Assembly: GCA_011389535.1 (NCBI GenBank)
Contig: JAABUE010000005.1
Span: 1 to 43,577, forward strand
DNA: 43,577 bases
Source of the DNA: Anaerolineales bacterium
Lineage (GTDB): Bacteria; Chloroflexota; Anaerolineae; Anaerolineales; Villigracilaceae
Reading direction: 5' to 3'
Shown here: positions 9,252 to 18,332 of the stretch, piece by piece
Layout: each line of letters begins with the position of its first letter
How positions within the stretch are numbered: the first letter of the stretch is position 1
Notes under the pieces: generated by a model
The model's input: only the letters and a program-made list of their open reading frames with translations
Database searches by the model: none
Told to the model about the DNA's origin: nothing
Made by a program: the position numbers and the translations under genes

Positions 9252-9341
9252 ACCTGAACTGTCGGGGAGGCAAGTGATAAAATTCTTTAACTCGATCACC
9301 AATTAGCAATCGAATGATTTTAATAATCGCGGTTTGCTCAA

Positions 9342-9371
9342 GCCGCCGTTCTCGGCGGCGTCCCCGCCGCC
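9342..9371. repeat. Alternating GCCGCC / GGCGGC / GCCGCC inverted-repeat arms
   Basis: GCCGCCGTTCTCGGCGGCGTCCCCGCCGCC; two mutually exclusive hairpins possible. Confidence 0.6.
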
Positions 9372-9385
9372 GGGAGTGGATCTTG

Positions 9386-10639
9386 TTACTTTTGTAAAGC
9401 GCTGCTGTTTTTTTTGCGGCTTTTCTTCCCCAGTGTCTTTAGCAAACTATCTAGTTCTTCCTCTTCCCCTTGCTGATTATGGATATATTCCGTCATAAAC
9501 GGCGAGCGGCGCAGGCGCAGGGCCATCGGGGCGACGGTTTTCAAATCTTCGCTGGTCACTTCCGTGCCGCCATCGGCGGCAGCGTGGGCGCGGGCGGCCT
9601 CGAACCAGGTGATCTCGGCGCGCAGCGAGTCGATGCCCATCTTCTGCACAAGTTTGATGGCTGGTTTGGCCACATTGTCCGGGATGGTCACTTCGCGCAG
9701 GCGCTGGCGGGCTGCCTGGATCTCTTCGCTGGCGGCTTCGATTTCATCCGCGAACTGGGCGATCATCTGGCGCGGATTGGCCTGGTAAGCCTGTACCCGG
9801 CGGTAGGCTTCGAGCCGTTCGGTCTGCTTTTCCAGGCCCTGGACGATCACCCGCAGCCCGAAACGGTCCAGGATTTGCGGGCGCAGGTGGCCCTCCTCCG
9901 GGTTCATCGAGCCGATCAACAGGAAGCGGGCGCGGTAGGTAGCCGAGACCGGCCCGCGCCGCACGGTGTAGAGCCCCTGCGCGGCCGCGTCCAGGATGGC
10001 GTCCACGATCTCATCGGCCAGCATGTTGACTTCGTCGATGTAGAGGAGGTTGCGGTCAGCCTGGGCCAGGATCCCGCGCCGGATGCGCATCCGTTCGTGC
10101 TCCACGGCCGCGCGTTCGTTGATCCCGCCGACCACATCTTCCAGGCGCGAGTTGAGCGGGAGCTCCACCAGCCGGGCGCGGTCGGAGGTGGTCAGCGGTT
10201 CGCCGGCCGCATATTTTCGGGCGCAGTCCGGGCAGATGGCTGCGATGCCGCCGGTCTCCACGTCTTCAGGCAGGCAGCCGTAATGACAGGTGCTGCGCTC
10301 TACCTGCGGCAGCAGGTCCAGCAGGCTGCGCACGGCGGTGGTCTTGGCCGTGCCGCGCGGCCCGATCAGCAGGATGCCGCCCAGGTTGGGGTTGACCAGT
10401 CCCAGCATCAAGGCCAGCTTCATCTCGCGCTGCCCGACGATGGCCAGGAACGGGAAGGGCAGCGGCTCGGCCAGCCCGGAGTCTTCCTGGGGTAACTGAA
10501 GCAGCGACTTGCCGGAAACGTAATCGATCAGCTCGTGCAGGGAACGGAAGGTGTCCGCGGTGGGCCCTGACCGTTCTTCCCGTTCAAACTGGGTTAAATC
10601 GCCCTGCGTGTTTTCTGGCTCTAAAGGTGTGTCACTCAT
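9386..10639 (-). CDS. Magnesium-chelatase subunit I-like AAA+ ATPase (ChlI/BchI family)
   Basis: GGILLIGPRGTAKTTAVRSL (Walker A), NLLYIDEVNMLADEIVDAIL (Walker B), IGSMNPEEGHLRPQILDRFGL; start trimmed to MSDTPLEPEN. Confidence 0.9.
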   Translation of the reverse strand: MSDTPLEPENTQGDLTQFEREERSGPTADTFRSLHELIDYVSGKSLLQLPQEDSGLAEPLPFPFLAIVGQREMKLALMLGLVNPNLGGILLIGPRGTAKTTAVRSLLDLLPQVERSTCHYGCLPEDVETGGIAAICPDCARKYAAGEPLTTSDRARLVELPLNSRLEDVVGGINERAAVEHERMRIRRGILAQADRNLLYIDEVNMLADEIVDAILDAAAQGLYTVRRGPVSATYRARFLLIGSMNPEEGHLRPQILDRFGLRVIVQGLEKQTERLEAYRRVQAYQANPRQMIAQFADEIEAASEEIQAARQRLREVTIPDNVAKPAIKLVQKMGIDSLRAEITWFEAARAHAAADGGTEVTSEDLKTVAPMALRLRRSPFMTEYIHNQQGEEEELDSLLKTLGKKSRKKNSSALQK

Positions 10640-11120
10640 GATCGGCTTGGGACAAGCGGTGTTTTTGGCGGGCGCGGGCCCTTTGCATGCGGGTTTTCTC
10701 CTCGTCCGATTCGGCAAACAGGGCCGGGACGGGAGCCGGTTGCCCATCTTTATCCATGGCCACATAGACGAGATAGGCTGTATTCGTGTGAGTCTGTTCC
10801 CCGGTAACAGGGTTCTCCGCCGTTACCTGCACTTCGGCTTCCAGGGAGGTGCGCCCGGCGTAGGTCACCTGGGCGTTCAGGATGACCAGGTCACCGATAC
10901 GGATGGGCTGCCGGAAGACCATCTGGTCGATGGAGACGGTGACCACCCGTCGCTGGGCGTGGCGCATGCAGGCCAGCGCGCCGGCTTCATCGACCAGTTT
11001 CATGATCCAGCCGCCGTGCACATTGCCCAGGTTGTTGGCGTGCTCGGGTTGCATCAACTGGGCGATGCTGATCTTCGAAGCGCTCATTGACTTGGCTTTT
11101 GGTTTTTCTGTCATATTCAT
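10632..11120 (-). CDS. Acyl-CoA thioesterase (hotdog fold, YciA/BACH-like)
   Basis: MQPEHANNLGNVHGGWIMKLVDEAGALACMRHA...VTVSIDQMVFRQPIRIGD. Confidence 0.9.
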   Translation of the reverse strand: MNMTEKPKAKSMSASKISIAQLMQPEHANNLGNVHGGWIMKLVDEAGALACMRHAQRRVVTVSIDQMVFRQPIRIGDLVILNAQVTYAGRTSLEAEVQVTAENPVTGEQTHTNTAYLVYVAMDKDGQPAPVPALFAESDEEKTRMQRARARQKHRLSQADHE

Positions 11121-11199
11121 ACCACACCGTAACTTCTCAAAAGAAGGGGGAAGTGGGGTAATCCCACACCCCGACCTAAAGTTCAATATGTTTGCTGCA

Positions 11200-11580
11200 C
11201 TAATCCAAATCCGGGCGGAGGTCGCCGCTATCGCGCCCGTGCAGGCGTTCCGGCTCGTCGAGCAGTACATCGATCTGGCTGTGGGTCAGTTCGCGCATCA
11301 GAGGCGCTAACGGGACCGTGGCCGGGGGCTGGGCTTTGCCCGGTGACGGCGGCGGGTTGAGGCGCGGTTTGAGCGTATTGGTCGCCCGTTTGCGCAGGAT
11401 GCGCTTGTCGTCGCTCAAAAAGCCGACATAATAACCCATGATGGAGTAGATTTCCCTCTGGGGTGTTATGAAGCCGATCCAATCGCCGGTGCGATCGAAA
11501 ATGTACGGATAAGCCAGAAACGCTTCAACGTCCCCTTTGGTCGTGTACAACGGAATCAGTTTTCGGGCGGACGAATCCAT
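11200..11580 (-). CDS. Small protein with repeat pattern resembling a 4-fold beta-flower domain; Pro-rich linker
   Basis: IPLYTTKGDVEAFLAYPYIFDRTGDWIGFITPQREIYSIMGYYVGFLSDDKRILRKR. Confidence 0.6.
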   Translation of the reverse strand: MDSSARKLIPLYTTKGDVEAFLAYPYIFDRTGDWIGFITPQREIYSIMGYYVGFLSDDKRILRKRATNTLKPRLNPPPSPGKAQPPATVPLAPLMRELTHSQIDVLLDEPERLHGRDSGDLRPDLD

Positions 11581-11601
11581 AAATCCTGCCTTGGTAATAA
11601 A

Positions 11602-12054
11602 TCAGTCTACATCATTATACGTCCAATAACGGTTTATAAAGAAATTCCAAAGCATTACGATCCCAACCGCCAGGGCCAGGGTGAGATTCCTGGCGAGGAA
11701 TTCCGCTGAAAGAGGCGCACGGAAGTGCATCCTTTCCAGCACACGGATGAGAGGCGATTCTATGAAATGTAAGATCGGAAGGCGGATGGCAACCCCGGCA
11801 ATATTGACTGCAAAAAACATGGTCAACTGGTGCGTGAGCCTGCGGGAGCGTGAATCGGGGTAGGTCCAATAGCGATTCCCGATGAAGTTGCTGGTCACAG
11901 CGACGAGAAGCGAAATCGTTCCAGCCGGGACGAGGGGCAGGCCCGCCGTAGTAAGCAGGTTCATCACCGCGAAGTCGATCAGCGCGCCGACTGCTCCGAC
12001 GATGGCGAATTTCAAAAACCGTTCACGCTCTTTACCGTTATTCAACACGATCAT
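11602..12054 (-). CDS. GtrA-like family membrane protein
   Basis: RFLKFAIVGAVGALIDFAVMNLL...NFIGNRYWTYPDSR...FFINRYWTYNDVD. Confidence 0.9.
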   Translation of the reverse strand: MIVLNNGKERERFLKFAIVGAVGALIDFAVMNLLTTAGLPLVPAGTISLLVAVTSNFIGNRYWTYPDSRSRRLTHQLTMFFAVNIAGVAIRLPILHFIESPLIRVLERMHFRAPLSAEFLARNLTLALAVGIVMLWNFFINRYWTYNDVD

Positions 12055-13010
12055 TACAATCCCAATTTTTCCTTAAAGTATGGAATCGTATTGCGGATGC
12101 CGTCCTCCAGGCTGCACGCTGGTTCCCAACCCAGGATCGTTCGGGCGCGGGTGATGTCCGGCTGGCGGCGCTGGGGATCACGGGTGGATCTCTCCTCGGA
12201 CATAAAGGTGACCCCGGCTTTGTTGCCGGTGATCTCGTTGATGGCCTCCGCGAATTGTAAGATGGTCATCTCATCAGGGTTGCCAATGTTGACAGGCATA
12301 TGTTCTTCCGACAAAAGCAGGCGCACAATGCCCTCGATCAAATCGTCGACATAACAGAAACTGCGTGATTGCCCGCCATCTCCGAATACGGTCAACGGCT
12401 GGCCGAGCAGGGCCTGCTTCAGGAAATTGGGCAGGGCGCGGCCATCTTGCAGGTCCATACGGGGGCCGTAGGTGTTAAAGATGCGGACGATGTGCGTATG
12501 GACATCGTGTGCCCGGTGATACGCCATCGTCAGCGACTCGGCAAAGCGCTTGGCTTCGTCATAGACGGCGCGTTCTCCCACCGGGTCCACATTGCCGGCA
12601 TAATCTTCCGTTTGCGGGTGTACAAGCGGATCACCGTAGATTTCACTGGTGGATGCCAGTAAATATTTGGCCTTATTTTCCTTGGCGACACCCAGGGTGT
12701 GATGCGTTCCCAGCGCGCCCGCTTTCATCGTCTGGATGGGCAGGTTGAAATATCCAACCGGCGATTTCGGGTTGGGGCTGGCCGGAGAAGCGAAATGCAT
12801 CACGGCGTCTACTTTGCCGGGAATATAGATGTAATTGGAAACATCGTGCTTGAAAAAGCTGAAGTTTTCGTTGCTCGCTAGGTGGGCAATATTATCCCTG
12901 CTACCCGTGACAAAGTTGTCCATGCCAATGACTTTATGCCCATCTGCCAGCAAGCGGTCACACAGATGGGAGCCCAGAAAGCCAGCGGCTCCGGTGATAA
13001 GAATTCTCAT
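12054..13010 (-). CDS. NAD-dependent epimerase/dehydratase, UDP-glucuronate decarboxylase-like
   Basis: [54 protein letters not shown] overlap with the GtrA gene. Confidence 0.88.
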   Translation of the reverse strand: MRILITGAAGFLGSHLCDRLLADGHKVIGMDNFVTGSRDNIAHLASNENFSFFKHDVSNYIYIPGKVDAVMHFASPASPNPKSPVGYFNLPIQTMKAGALGTHHTLGVAKENKAKYLLASTSEIYGDPLVHPQTEDYAGNVDPVGERAVYDEAKRFAESLTMAYHRAHDVHTHIVRIFNTYGPRMDLQDGRALPNFLKQALLGQPLTVFGDGGQSRSFCYVDDLIEGIVRLLLSEEHMPVNIGNPDEMTILQFAEAINEITGNKAGVTFMSEERSTRDPQRRQPDITRARTILGWEPACSLEDGIRNTIPYFKEKLGL

Positions 13011-13149
13011 ACGACCTCGATGTAATTAAGTTTTAATCCTTCATCATTGCTCAAGTTGGTGCTCCCCTCTGGGGTGCTTTTCGGGCCGTGTTCCAAAAGA
13101 CTGCTTCTTCACGGCCGGCAGCTCGAGCATTTCTGGATAGATTATAAGT

Positions 13150-14751
13150 CTACTTCCAGTCAATCCTGGTAATCAATCCATCGCCAGTAACCTGGAATGC
13201 GCTTCCGTTGCCCGAGTCTACCAGCCATAGGTTGCCCTGGTAGGCCAGCGCAAGAAAATCTCTGACCTGCCCCTCAAGGGGCTGAGGCGCCCAGACCGGA
13301 ACCTGGGGCTCCAGGCCAGGTGCGTCGGAGGGCGGAAAGATGATCCGCTGGTTCGAGCCATCCCGGTCCATGACGATGACGCGGTAACGACTGGTCTCGC
13401 TTTGCTCGGGGAAAATAGCCTGCAGATATGCGACTTGATAGGCTCTTTCCTCCCCGCTGAGGCGCAGCATGGAGGCTGATGGGTAGGCGAACATCCCGGT
13501 CTGGCGGGCGATGTGCACGACGGCTTTGTTGGCCGTGGAGGCAGCCGTCAGGTCGAAGAAAGGCGACTCTTCCGCGTTGACCAGGTTGGGCGGCGGGGCA
13601 TGGGTAACCACGTAAAGTGTCTGGCTGTCCGCCCCCCAGGCTAAGCCGGGCACCCAGGCCCAGTCACTACGGGTTTGCAGGGGTGTGATCTCCAACAGTG
13701 GTTTGAGTTCGCCGTTCTGCTGGTCAACCAGGCCGACCTCGTCCGCGCGGGCGTAGCTCAAGATTCCTTCGGGTGAATAATGCAGTTCCAGCCCCCACCA
13801 GCCATACACGCCGCCGCTGTTGGCTTCTACGATTCGTTGCGGGGTCCCGGCCCAACCGTCACCGATGACGACTTTATAGACGTCATTATTGGCCTGCCAG
13901 CCTGGCGCTGTAGAGCGCGGTTCGACCGTGGTGTAAGCCACATTGGCCGAACTGGGTGTCCAGATAGCCGAATGGACCACATTTTTTATTCCCAGGTTGA
14001 AAGGGGAAGCATTTTCGCGCGAAAGACTGACCGCCCAGAGCGAATTGATTTCGACATCCGGAGATTTGTCAGATTTGCGCGAGAAGAGCAGCCATTTGCC
14101 GTCAGGGGAGATGGAGAAGATACGACCATCCAGGTCGCCGGTCGTGACCAGGGGATGGCGGTTGGCCGTGGTCCCTTCCATGAGCCAGGCGTTGCCGCCT
14201 GCCAGATAAGCCAGCTTTCCGGGAATGACCAGCGGAGCATAAGCGGACTGCGCGCCGACCATTACGATCTCTGGCAGCGCTGTTTGTAAGGTTACGCTTT
14301 TGACCACCGCGCGATTGACTTCCTGCTCATCTTCGTAAAGGATGCGGTAGGTGAGCTCCTGAACCCCGCTCACCCCGGGCTGCACCAGGCGGGTTTCGCC
14401 GACTGGGAGGGATTCGTTGCGGGCGAACTGCTGCTCGAAGGGGATGGTCACCTCTTCGGTGGCGAACTCTTCGCGCACGCGGGTCAGCCGGATCTTGTCG
14501 CCAACCCCCAGGACGGTGTAAACGGGCGGGTCGCTTTTATCCAGGTTGCTGACTACCACCCCCGCGGCCTCCAGCGCCTGGCCAGCGGTGCTGCCTGCCT
14601 GCACTTCCACCTGCTGGGTTGTCCCGTCGGCGATAACCTGCACACCGATCGACTCCTCTCCGAGTTGAGGGGAGCGGCATCCCGCCAGCAGGAAAGCGGC
14701 GGTCAGGAAAACGGGAAACAAGCCGGATGGGAGTTTGAAGCGTTGTAACAT
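13150..14751 (-). CDS. Lipoprotein with DUF348 + G5 domains and a C-terminal TolB-like propeller region
   Basis: LLAGC lipobox; DUF348-like VQVIADGTTQQVEVQAGSTAGQALEAAGV; G5-like EEVTIPFEQQFARNESLPVGETRLVQPGVSGVQELTYRILYEDEQEVNRAVV; propeller-like IFSISPDGKWLLFSRKS. Confidence 0.75.
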   Translation of the reverse strand: MLQRFKLPSGLFPVFLTAAFLLAGCRSPQLGEESIGVQVIADGTTQQVEVQAGSTAGQALEAAGVVVSNLDKSDPPVYTVLGVGDKIRLTRVREEFATEEVTIPFEQQFARNESLPVGETRLVQPGVSGVQELTYRILYEDEQEVNRAVVKSVTLQTALPEIVMVGAQSAYAPLVIPGKLAYLAGGNAWLMEGTTANRHPLVTTGDLDGRIFSISPDGKWLLFSRKSDKSPDVEINSLWAVSLSRENASPFNLGIKNVVHSAIWTPSSANVAYTTVEPRSTAPGWQANNDVYKVVIGDGWAGTPQRIVEANSGGVYGWWGLELHYSPEGILSYARADEVGLVDQQNGELKPLLEITPLQTRSDWAWVPGLAWGADSQTLYVVTHAPPPNLVNAEESPFFDLTAASTANKAVVHIARQTGMFAYPSASMLRLSGEERAYQVAYLQAIFPEQSETSRYRVIVMDRDGSNQRIIFPPSDAPGLEPQVPVWAPQPLEGQVRDFLALAYQGNLWLVDSGNGSAFQVTGDGLITRIDWK

Positions 14752-14784
14752 ATCGAAGTGGGTGGCTCTGGTATAATCCAGCCG

Positions 14785-15348
14785 CTATCTGATCTGGCCG
14801 GTGACCGTCATTAATCCGTTTGCGATGCTGATACTTTCCAGGCGAAAACCGGTCGCGATCGGTCCGAGCGAGCCGGTATACGCTTCAGTGATAATAGCCG
14901 TCAGGCTCTGTTTAAGTCCATCCGGTACAGGGAACGGACCAAAGTCGGCGCTGGCGATCTCCACCCTGGGTTGCCCCAGCTCGTCCACGCTGACGTTCAG
15001 GACAACCAGTACGTTGGCGATAAAATAACTGCGTTGTACTTTTCCATACACTTGCATCTGACCATCTCGCAGGTAAACTTGCGGGTTTAGAAGAGCCGGG
15101 TTCTCCTGCGCGGCCAGCCTGAAAGCGATATAGGAAGTGATTTGTTCCTCGGTGATCTGGAGCGTGACCGTTCCAGTTTGGGCGCCTGCCAGCACAGCGG
15201 CTTCTATTTGAGCTTTCAGGCTTTCAACGGCCTCGGCTGAAACCGGGATCACACCTTCCGAATATTCGGGCCCGCCGACGAACATCGTACAGGCCAGGGT
15301 TGCAGAGATCAACGCGGTTAGAAACAGTAAGATACGTTTTCGATACAT
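14785..15348 (-). CDS. Putative lipoprotein of unknown function
   Basis: Signal MYRKRILLFLTALISATLAC; compact 187 aa ORF. Confidence 0.7.
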   Translation of the reverse strand: MYRKRILLFLTALISATLACTMFVGGPEYSEGVIPVSAEAVESLKAQIEAAVLAGAQTGTVTLQITEEQITSYIAFRLAAQENPALLNPQVYLRDGQMQVYGKVQRSYFIANVLVVLNVSVDELGQPRVEIASADFGPFPVPDGLKQSLTAIITEAYTGSLGPIATGFRLESISIANGLMTVTGQIR

Positions 15349-15390
15349 ACCAATTCTTTATCAAATGATTTTACAGGGAGCTATTATAGC

Positions 15391-15951
15391 ATGAGCGAAC
15401 TTGAGAATCTGTCAGGATTATACCTGCCTGCGCAGATCGAGGCCTTGTTGTTTGTGGCGGTTGAACCGGTGACCCCGGGACAGCTTGCGACTGCATTAGA
15501 GTCGACCACCTCAGAAGTCAACCGCGCGCTGGACGATCTCGACGCCTCCCTCCGGACCCGCGGCCTGCGTCTGCAACGGTTTAGCGGGCGTGTGCAATTG
15601 ACGACCGCTCCTGAAACCGCCGGAGCGATTGAGCGCTTCCTGGGATTGGAAGCCACCAGCCACCTGAGCCGCGCGGCGCTGGAGGCGCTGGCGATCATCG
15701 CTTACCAGCAGCCGGTTACCCGCCCGCAGGTGGACTCTGTCCGCGGTGTGAACAGCGATGGTGTCATGCGCAGCTTATTGAACAAAGGCCTGATCCAGGA
15801 AGGCGGCCGCGCCGAGGGGCCGGGACGACCGATCTTGTACAGCACCACCCCGGAATTCTTGCAGCACTTCGGTTTGAACTCGCTCATGGAGTTACCACCG
15901 TTGGACTTGAAGGAAAACGGCGGGGGGGATGTGAGACTGTTGAAGGGATAA
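15391..15951 (+). CDS. scpB: Segregation and condensation protein B
   Basis: QIEALLFVAVEPVTPGQLATAL...LSRAALEALAIIAYQQPVTRPQVDSVRGVNSDGVMRSLLNKGLI. Confidence 0.95.
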   Translation: MSELENLSGLYLPAQIEALLFVAVEPVTPGQLATALESTTSEVNRALDDLDASLRTRGLRLQRFSGRVQLTTAPETAGAIERFLGLEATSHLSRAALEALAIIAYQQPVTRPQVDSVRGVNSDGVMRSLLNKGLIQEGGRAEGPGRPILYSTTPEFLQHFGLNSLMELPPLDLKENGGGDVRLLKG

Positions 15952-15958
15952 ATGAAAA

Positions 15959-15989
15959 GGCCTCTGAGTTCATGAAGAACTCGGAGGCC
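15959..15989 (+). terminator. Stem-loop downstream of scpB (no T-tract)
   Basis: GGCCTCTGAGTTC/GAACTCGGAGGCC, 13 bp with one G-T pair, loop ATGAA. Confidence 0.6.
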
Positions 15990-16080
15990 ATTGATAACCG
16001 GCATGGTAAAATCGACTTGCTGATAATAAGACCAAGACTGTCCTAAAAAGGACGGTTTGTTGCCTTTTGGAGGGATGGGT

Positions 16081-17181
16081 ATGTCCGCAATTTCGAATTC
16101 AAACGCTCGTAAAATTGTAGTAATGCACGGCGACCAGACCGGCGAAGAACTGCTCGGAGAGGCGCTGCGCGTGCTTGCCCCGGAAGTCATCGGCCTGGAT
16201 CTGGACTTCCTGCATTTCGATCTTAGCCTGGAAAAAAGGCGCGTGACGCAGAATGAGATTGTAAAGGAGGCCGCCGCGGCGATGTGCGAGACCGGAATGG
16301 GATTGAAGGCCGCCACAATAACACCACCTGACAAGGATGATGTCGGCAGCCCGAATGCGATCCTGCGCGAGGCGATGGACGGGAAGGTGATCTTGCGCAT
16401 CGGCCGGCGCATCCCGCGCATGCGCCCGGTAGGAGGTGTGCACGCCCCGATCGCGATCGTGCGCATGGCCGTGGACGATGCCTATGGCGCCAAGGAATGG
16501 CGCGAGAAAACGCCGGATGGAGATGAGATCGCCTATCGCACTTCCAAGATCAGCCGGGACACCTGCCGTTCTGTGGCGGATTTCGCTTTCCAGCTGGCGG
16601 AACGCACCGGGGCGCGCGTGTTTGGCGGGCCCAAGTACACCGTCAGCCCGGTGTATGAAGGCATGTTCAAAGAAGAGCTGGATGCTGCTGCTGGCCGGCA
16701 TCCAGGCGTGGCTTACGAACCTATGTTAATCGACGCTACATTGGCGCTTTTGATGAAAAGCGGCGGGGAGGCGCTGGTCATTCCCACCCTCAACCGGGAC
16801 GGCGACCTGCTATCCGATATGATCCTGCAGATGTTCGGCAGCATCGCCGGATCGGAAAGCCTGGTTCTTGCCTTCGATGAGACTACCCATGTGAACGTGG
16901 TGATGGCTGAGGCCCCTCACGGGACCGCGCCTGCGTTAGAGGGCAAGAACGTTGCAAACCCGATGGCGATGATCCTGGCCGGGGCTGCCCTGCTCTCGTA
17001 CGTCGAGACACCGCAAGCGGACGGAGCCTCGCGCGCCATTTACGAGTCGTCTTTCGAAGCGGTGTATGACGGGCAGGCCACTACCGATTTAGGTGGCAGC
17101 CTCTCTACCACTGCGTTCACCGACGAAGTGATCGAGCGTGTTAAGTCGAAGCTGGAGGTCTGGAGCGGGCTGCGAGGCTGA
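16081..17181 (+). CDS. Isocitrate/isopropylmalate dehydrogenase family protein (probable isocitrate dehydrogenase)
   Basis: MHGDQTGEELLGEALRVL...FDETTHVNVVMAEAPHGTAPALEGKNVANPMAMILAGAALL; GGAGGG before ATG at 16081. Confidence 0.85.
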   Translation: MSAISNSNARKIVVMHGDQTGEELLGEALRVLAPEVIGLDLDFLHFDLSLEKRRVTQNEIVKEAAAAMCETGMGLKAATITPPDKDDVGSPNAILREAMDGKVILRIGRRIPRMRPVGGVHAPIAIVRMAVDDAYGAKEWREKTPDGDEIAYRTSKISRDTCRSVADFAFQLAERTGARVFGGPKYTVSPVYEGMFKEELDAAAGRHPGVAYEPMLIDATLALLMKSGGEALVIPTLNRDGDLLSDMILQMFGSIAGSESLVLAFDETTHVNVVMAEAPHGTAPALEGKNVANPMAMILAGAALLSYVETPQADGASRAIYESSFEAVYDGQATTDLGGSLSTTAFTDEVIERVKSKLEVWSGLRG

Positions 17182-17183
17182 TG

Positions 17184-17421
17184 GTTGTGCTCGACCGGTT
17201 TCATCGCTTACTCTCTTGAAGGCAACGGCAGCATCGCTGACCAGCACATCCGCACCCACAGTATCCAGAATCGGCTCAGGGCACGCTTTCAGTTGTTTGG
17301 CTTCATCACCCGGCAATCCGTCAATGCTCAGAGTCACCCCAGTAATCGCATCCACACTGATGCCCAACGGCAGCTATTTGCCATTACAACGTACACTCTC
17401 CTGGCGCATTGTTTCGGCGTG
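17184..17421 (-). pseudogene. Degenerate transposase fragment
   Basis: GISVDAITGVTLSIDGLPGDEAKQLKACPEPILDTVGADVLVSDAAVAFKRVSDETGRAQ resembles catalytic-core segments of transposases; in-frame TAG (17374-17376) just upstream and homology lost at the IDH stop. Confidence 0.6.
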
Positions 17422-17495
17422 TCAAATTGATCCGGTTTTACTTCTGGCAAGAGTAGCTTCAATCATACATAATGCATTTCCTTTTGTTTTTTGTT

Positions 17496-17529
17496 GGTCG
17501 TGGGGCGGTTTGCAGACTGCCCCACGACC
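17496..17529. repeat. Strong palindromic stem-loop
   Basis: GGTCGTGGGGCGGT-TTGCAG-ACTGCCCCACGACC, 14-bp stem with one G-T pair. Confidence 0.75.
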
Positions 17530-17589
17530 CATTTAACCACTCTACCAGTTTTGGAACGATCACGTAGCGTGCTTGCTCAATAGTCCGGG

Positions 17590-17595
17590 TATAAT
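17590..17595 (+). promoter_or_regulatory. -10 element TATAAT 8 nt before the pseudouridine synthase ATG
   Basis: GGGTATAATCAGCGCCTATGG. Confidence 0.5.
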
Positions 17596-17603
17596 CAGCG
17601 CCT

Positions 17604-18332
17604 ATGGAAGAACGCCTTCAGAAAATATTGTCCAGGGCCGGGTATGGGTCCCGGCGAGCCTGCGAAGAGATTATCATTGCTGGCCGGGTACGGGTCAATG
17701 GAGAAGTTGCCCAGATAGGTGGCAAGGCCGATGCCGCCAAAGATAAGATCTCTGTTGATGGCAGAGCGATTTCTGCGCCAATTAATTTTATCTATGTGGC
17801 GTTGCACAAGCCGCGAATGGTGTTATCGACTGTCAAGGCTGAGCCAAATGATACTCGCCAGACGGTGCGAGATCTGGTGGAAGTGCCTGAGCCTATATAC
17901 CCCGTGGGGCGACTGGATTTTGACAGCGAAGGGTTGGTCTTAATGACCAATGACGGAGAGCTGGCAAATGAATTGACCCACCCACGGTTTGGCCATACCA
18001 AAGAATACAGAGTACTACTCGCCCGCCGACCAGACGATAAACAATTGTTAGTATGGAGCAGAGGTGTAGTTCTTGAAGATGGTCATAAAACTGCGCCTGC
18101 ACAAGTTCGGTTTGAATCAACATATGGCAAAGGGGCCTGGATCCGCATCATTATGGGGGAGGGGCGGAAGCGACAAATCCGTGAGATAGGTTCACTTCTG
18201 GGATTACCAGTGGTACGAATTGTCCGTGTTCGCATAGGTACACTTCTACTGGGAAAATTAAAACCCCGTCAATGGCGACACTTGACCTCGGAAGAGGTTT
18301 CTGAACTAAAAAAGTCGCCTAGAAAGAATTAG
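17604..18332 (+). CDS. rRNA pseudouridine synthase (RsuA/RluB family)
   Basis: ERLQKILSRAGYGSRRACEEIIIAGRVRVNGEV (S4), PVGRLDFDSEGLVLMTNDGELANELTHPR. Confidence 0.95.
   Translation: MEERLQKILSRAGYGSRRACEEIIIAGRVRVNGEVAQIGGKADAAKDKISVDGRAISAPINFIYVALHKPRMVLSTVKAEPNDTRQTVRDLVEVPEPIYPVGRLDFDSEGLVLMTNDGELANELTHPRFGHTKEYRVLLARRPDDKQLLVWSRGVVLEDGHKTAPAQVRFESTYGKGAWIRIIMGEGRKRQIREIGSLLGLPVVRIVRVRIGTLLLGKLKPRQWRHLTSEEVSELKKSPRKN

Noticed and set aside
9470-10495. 341-aa open frame antisense to the ChlI-like ATPase
   Set aside because: Composition (Gln/Gly/His-rich, low complexity) is typical of codon-bias antisense ORFs; no motif.
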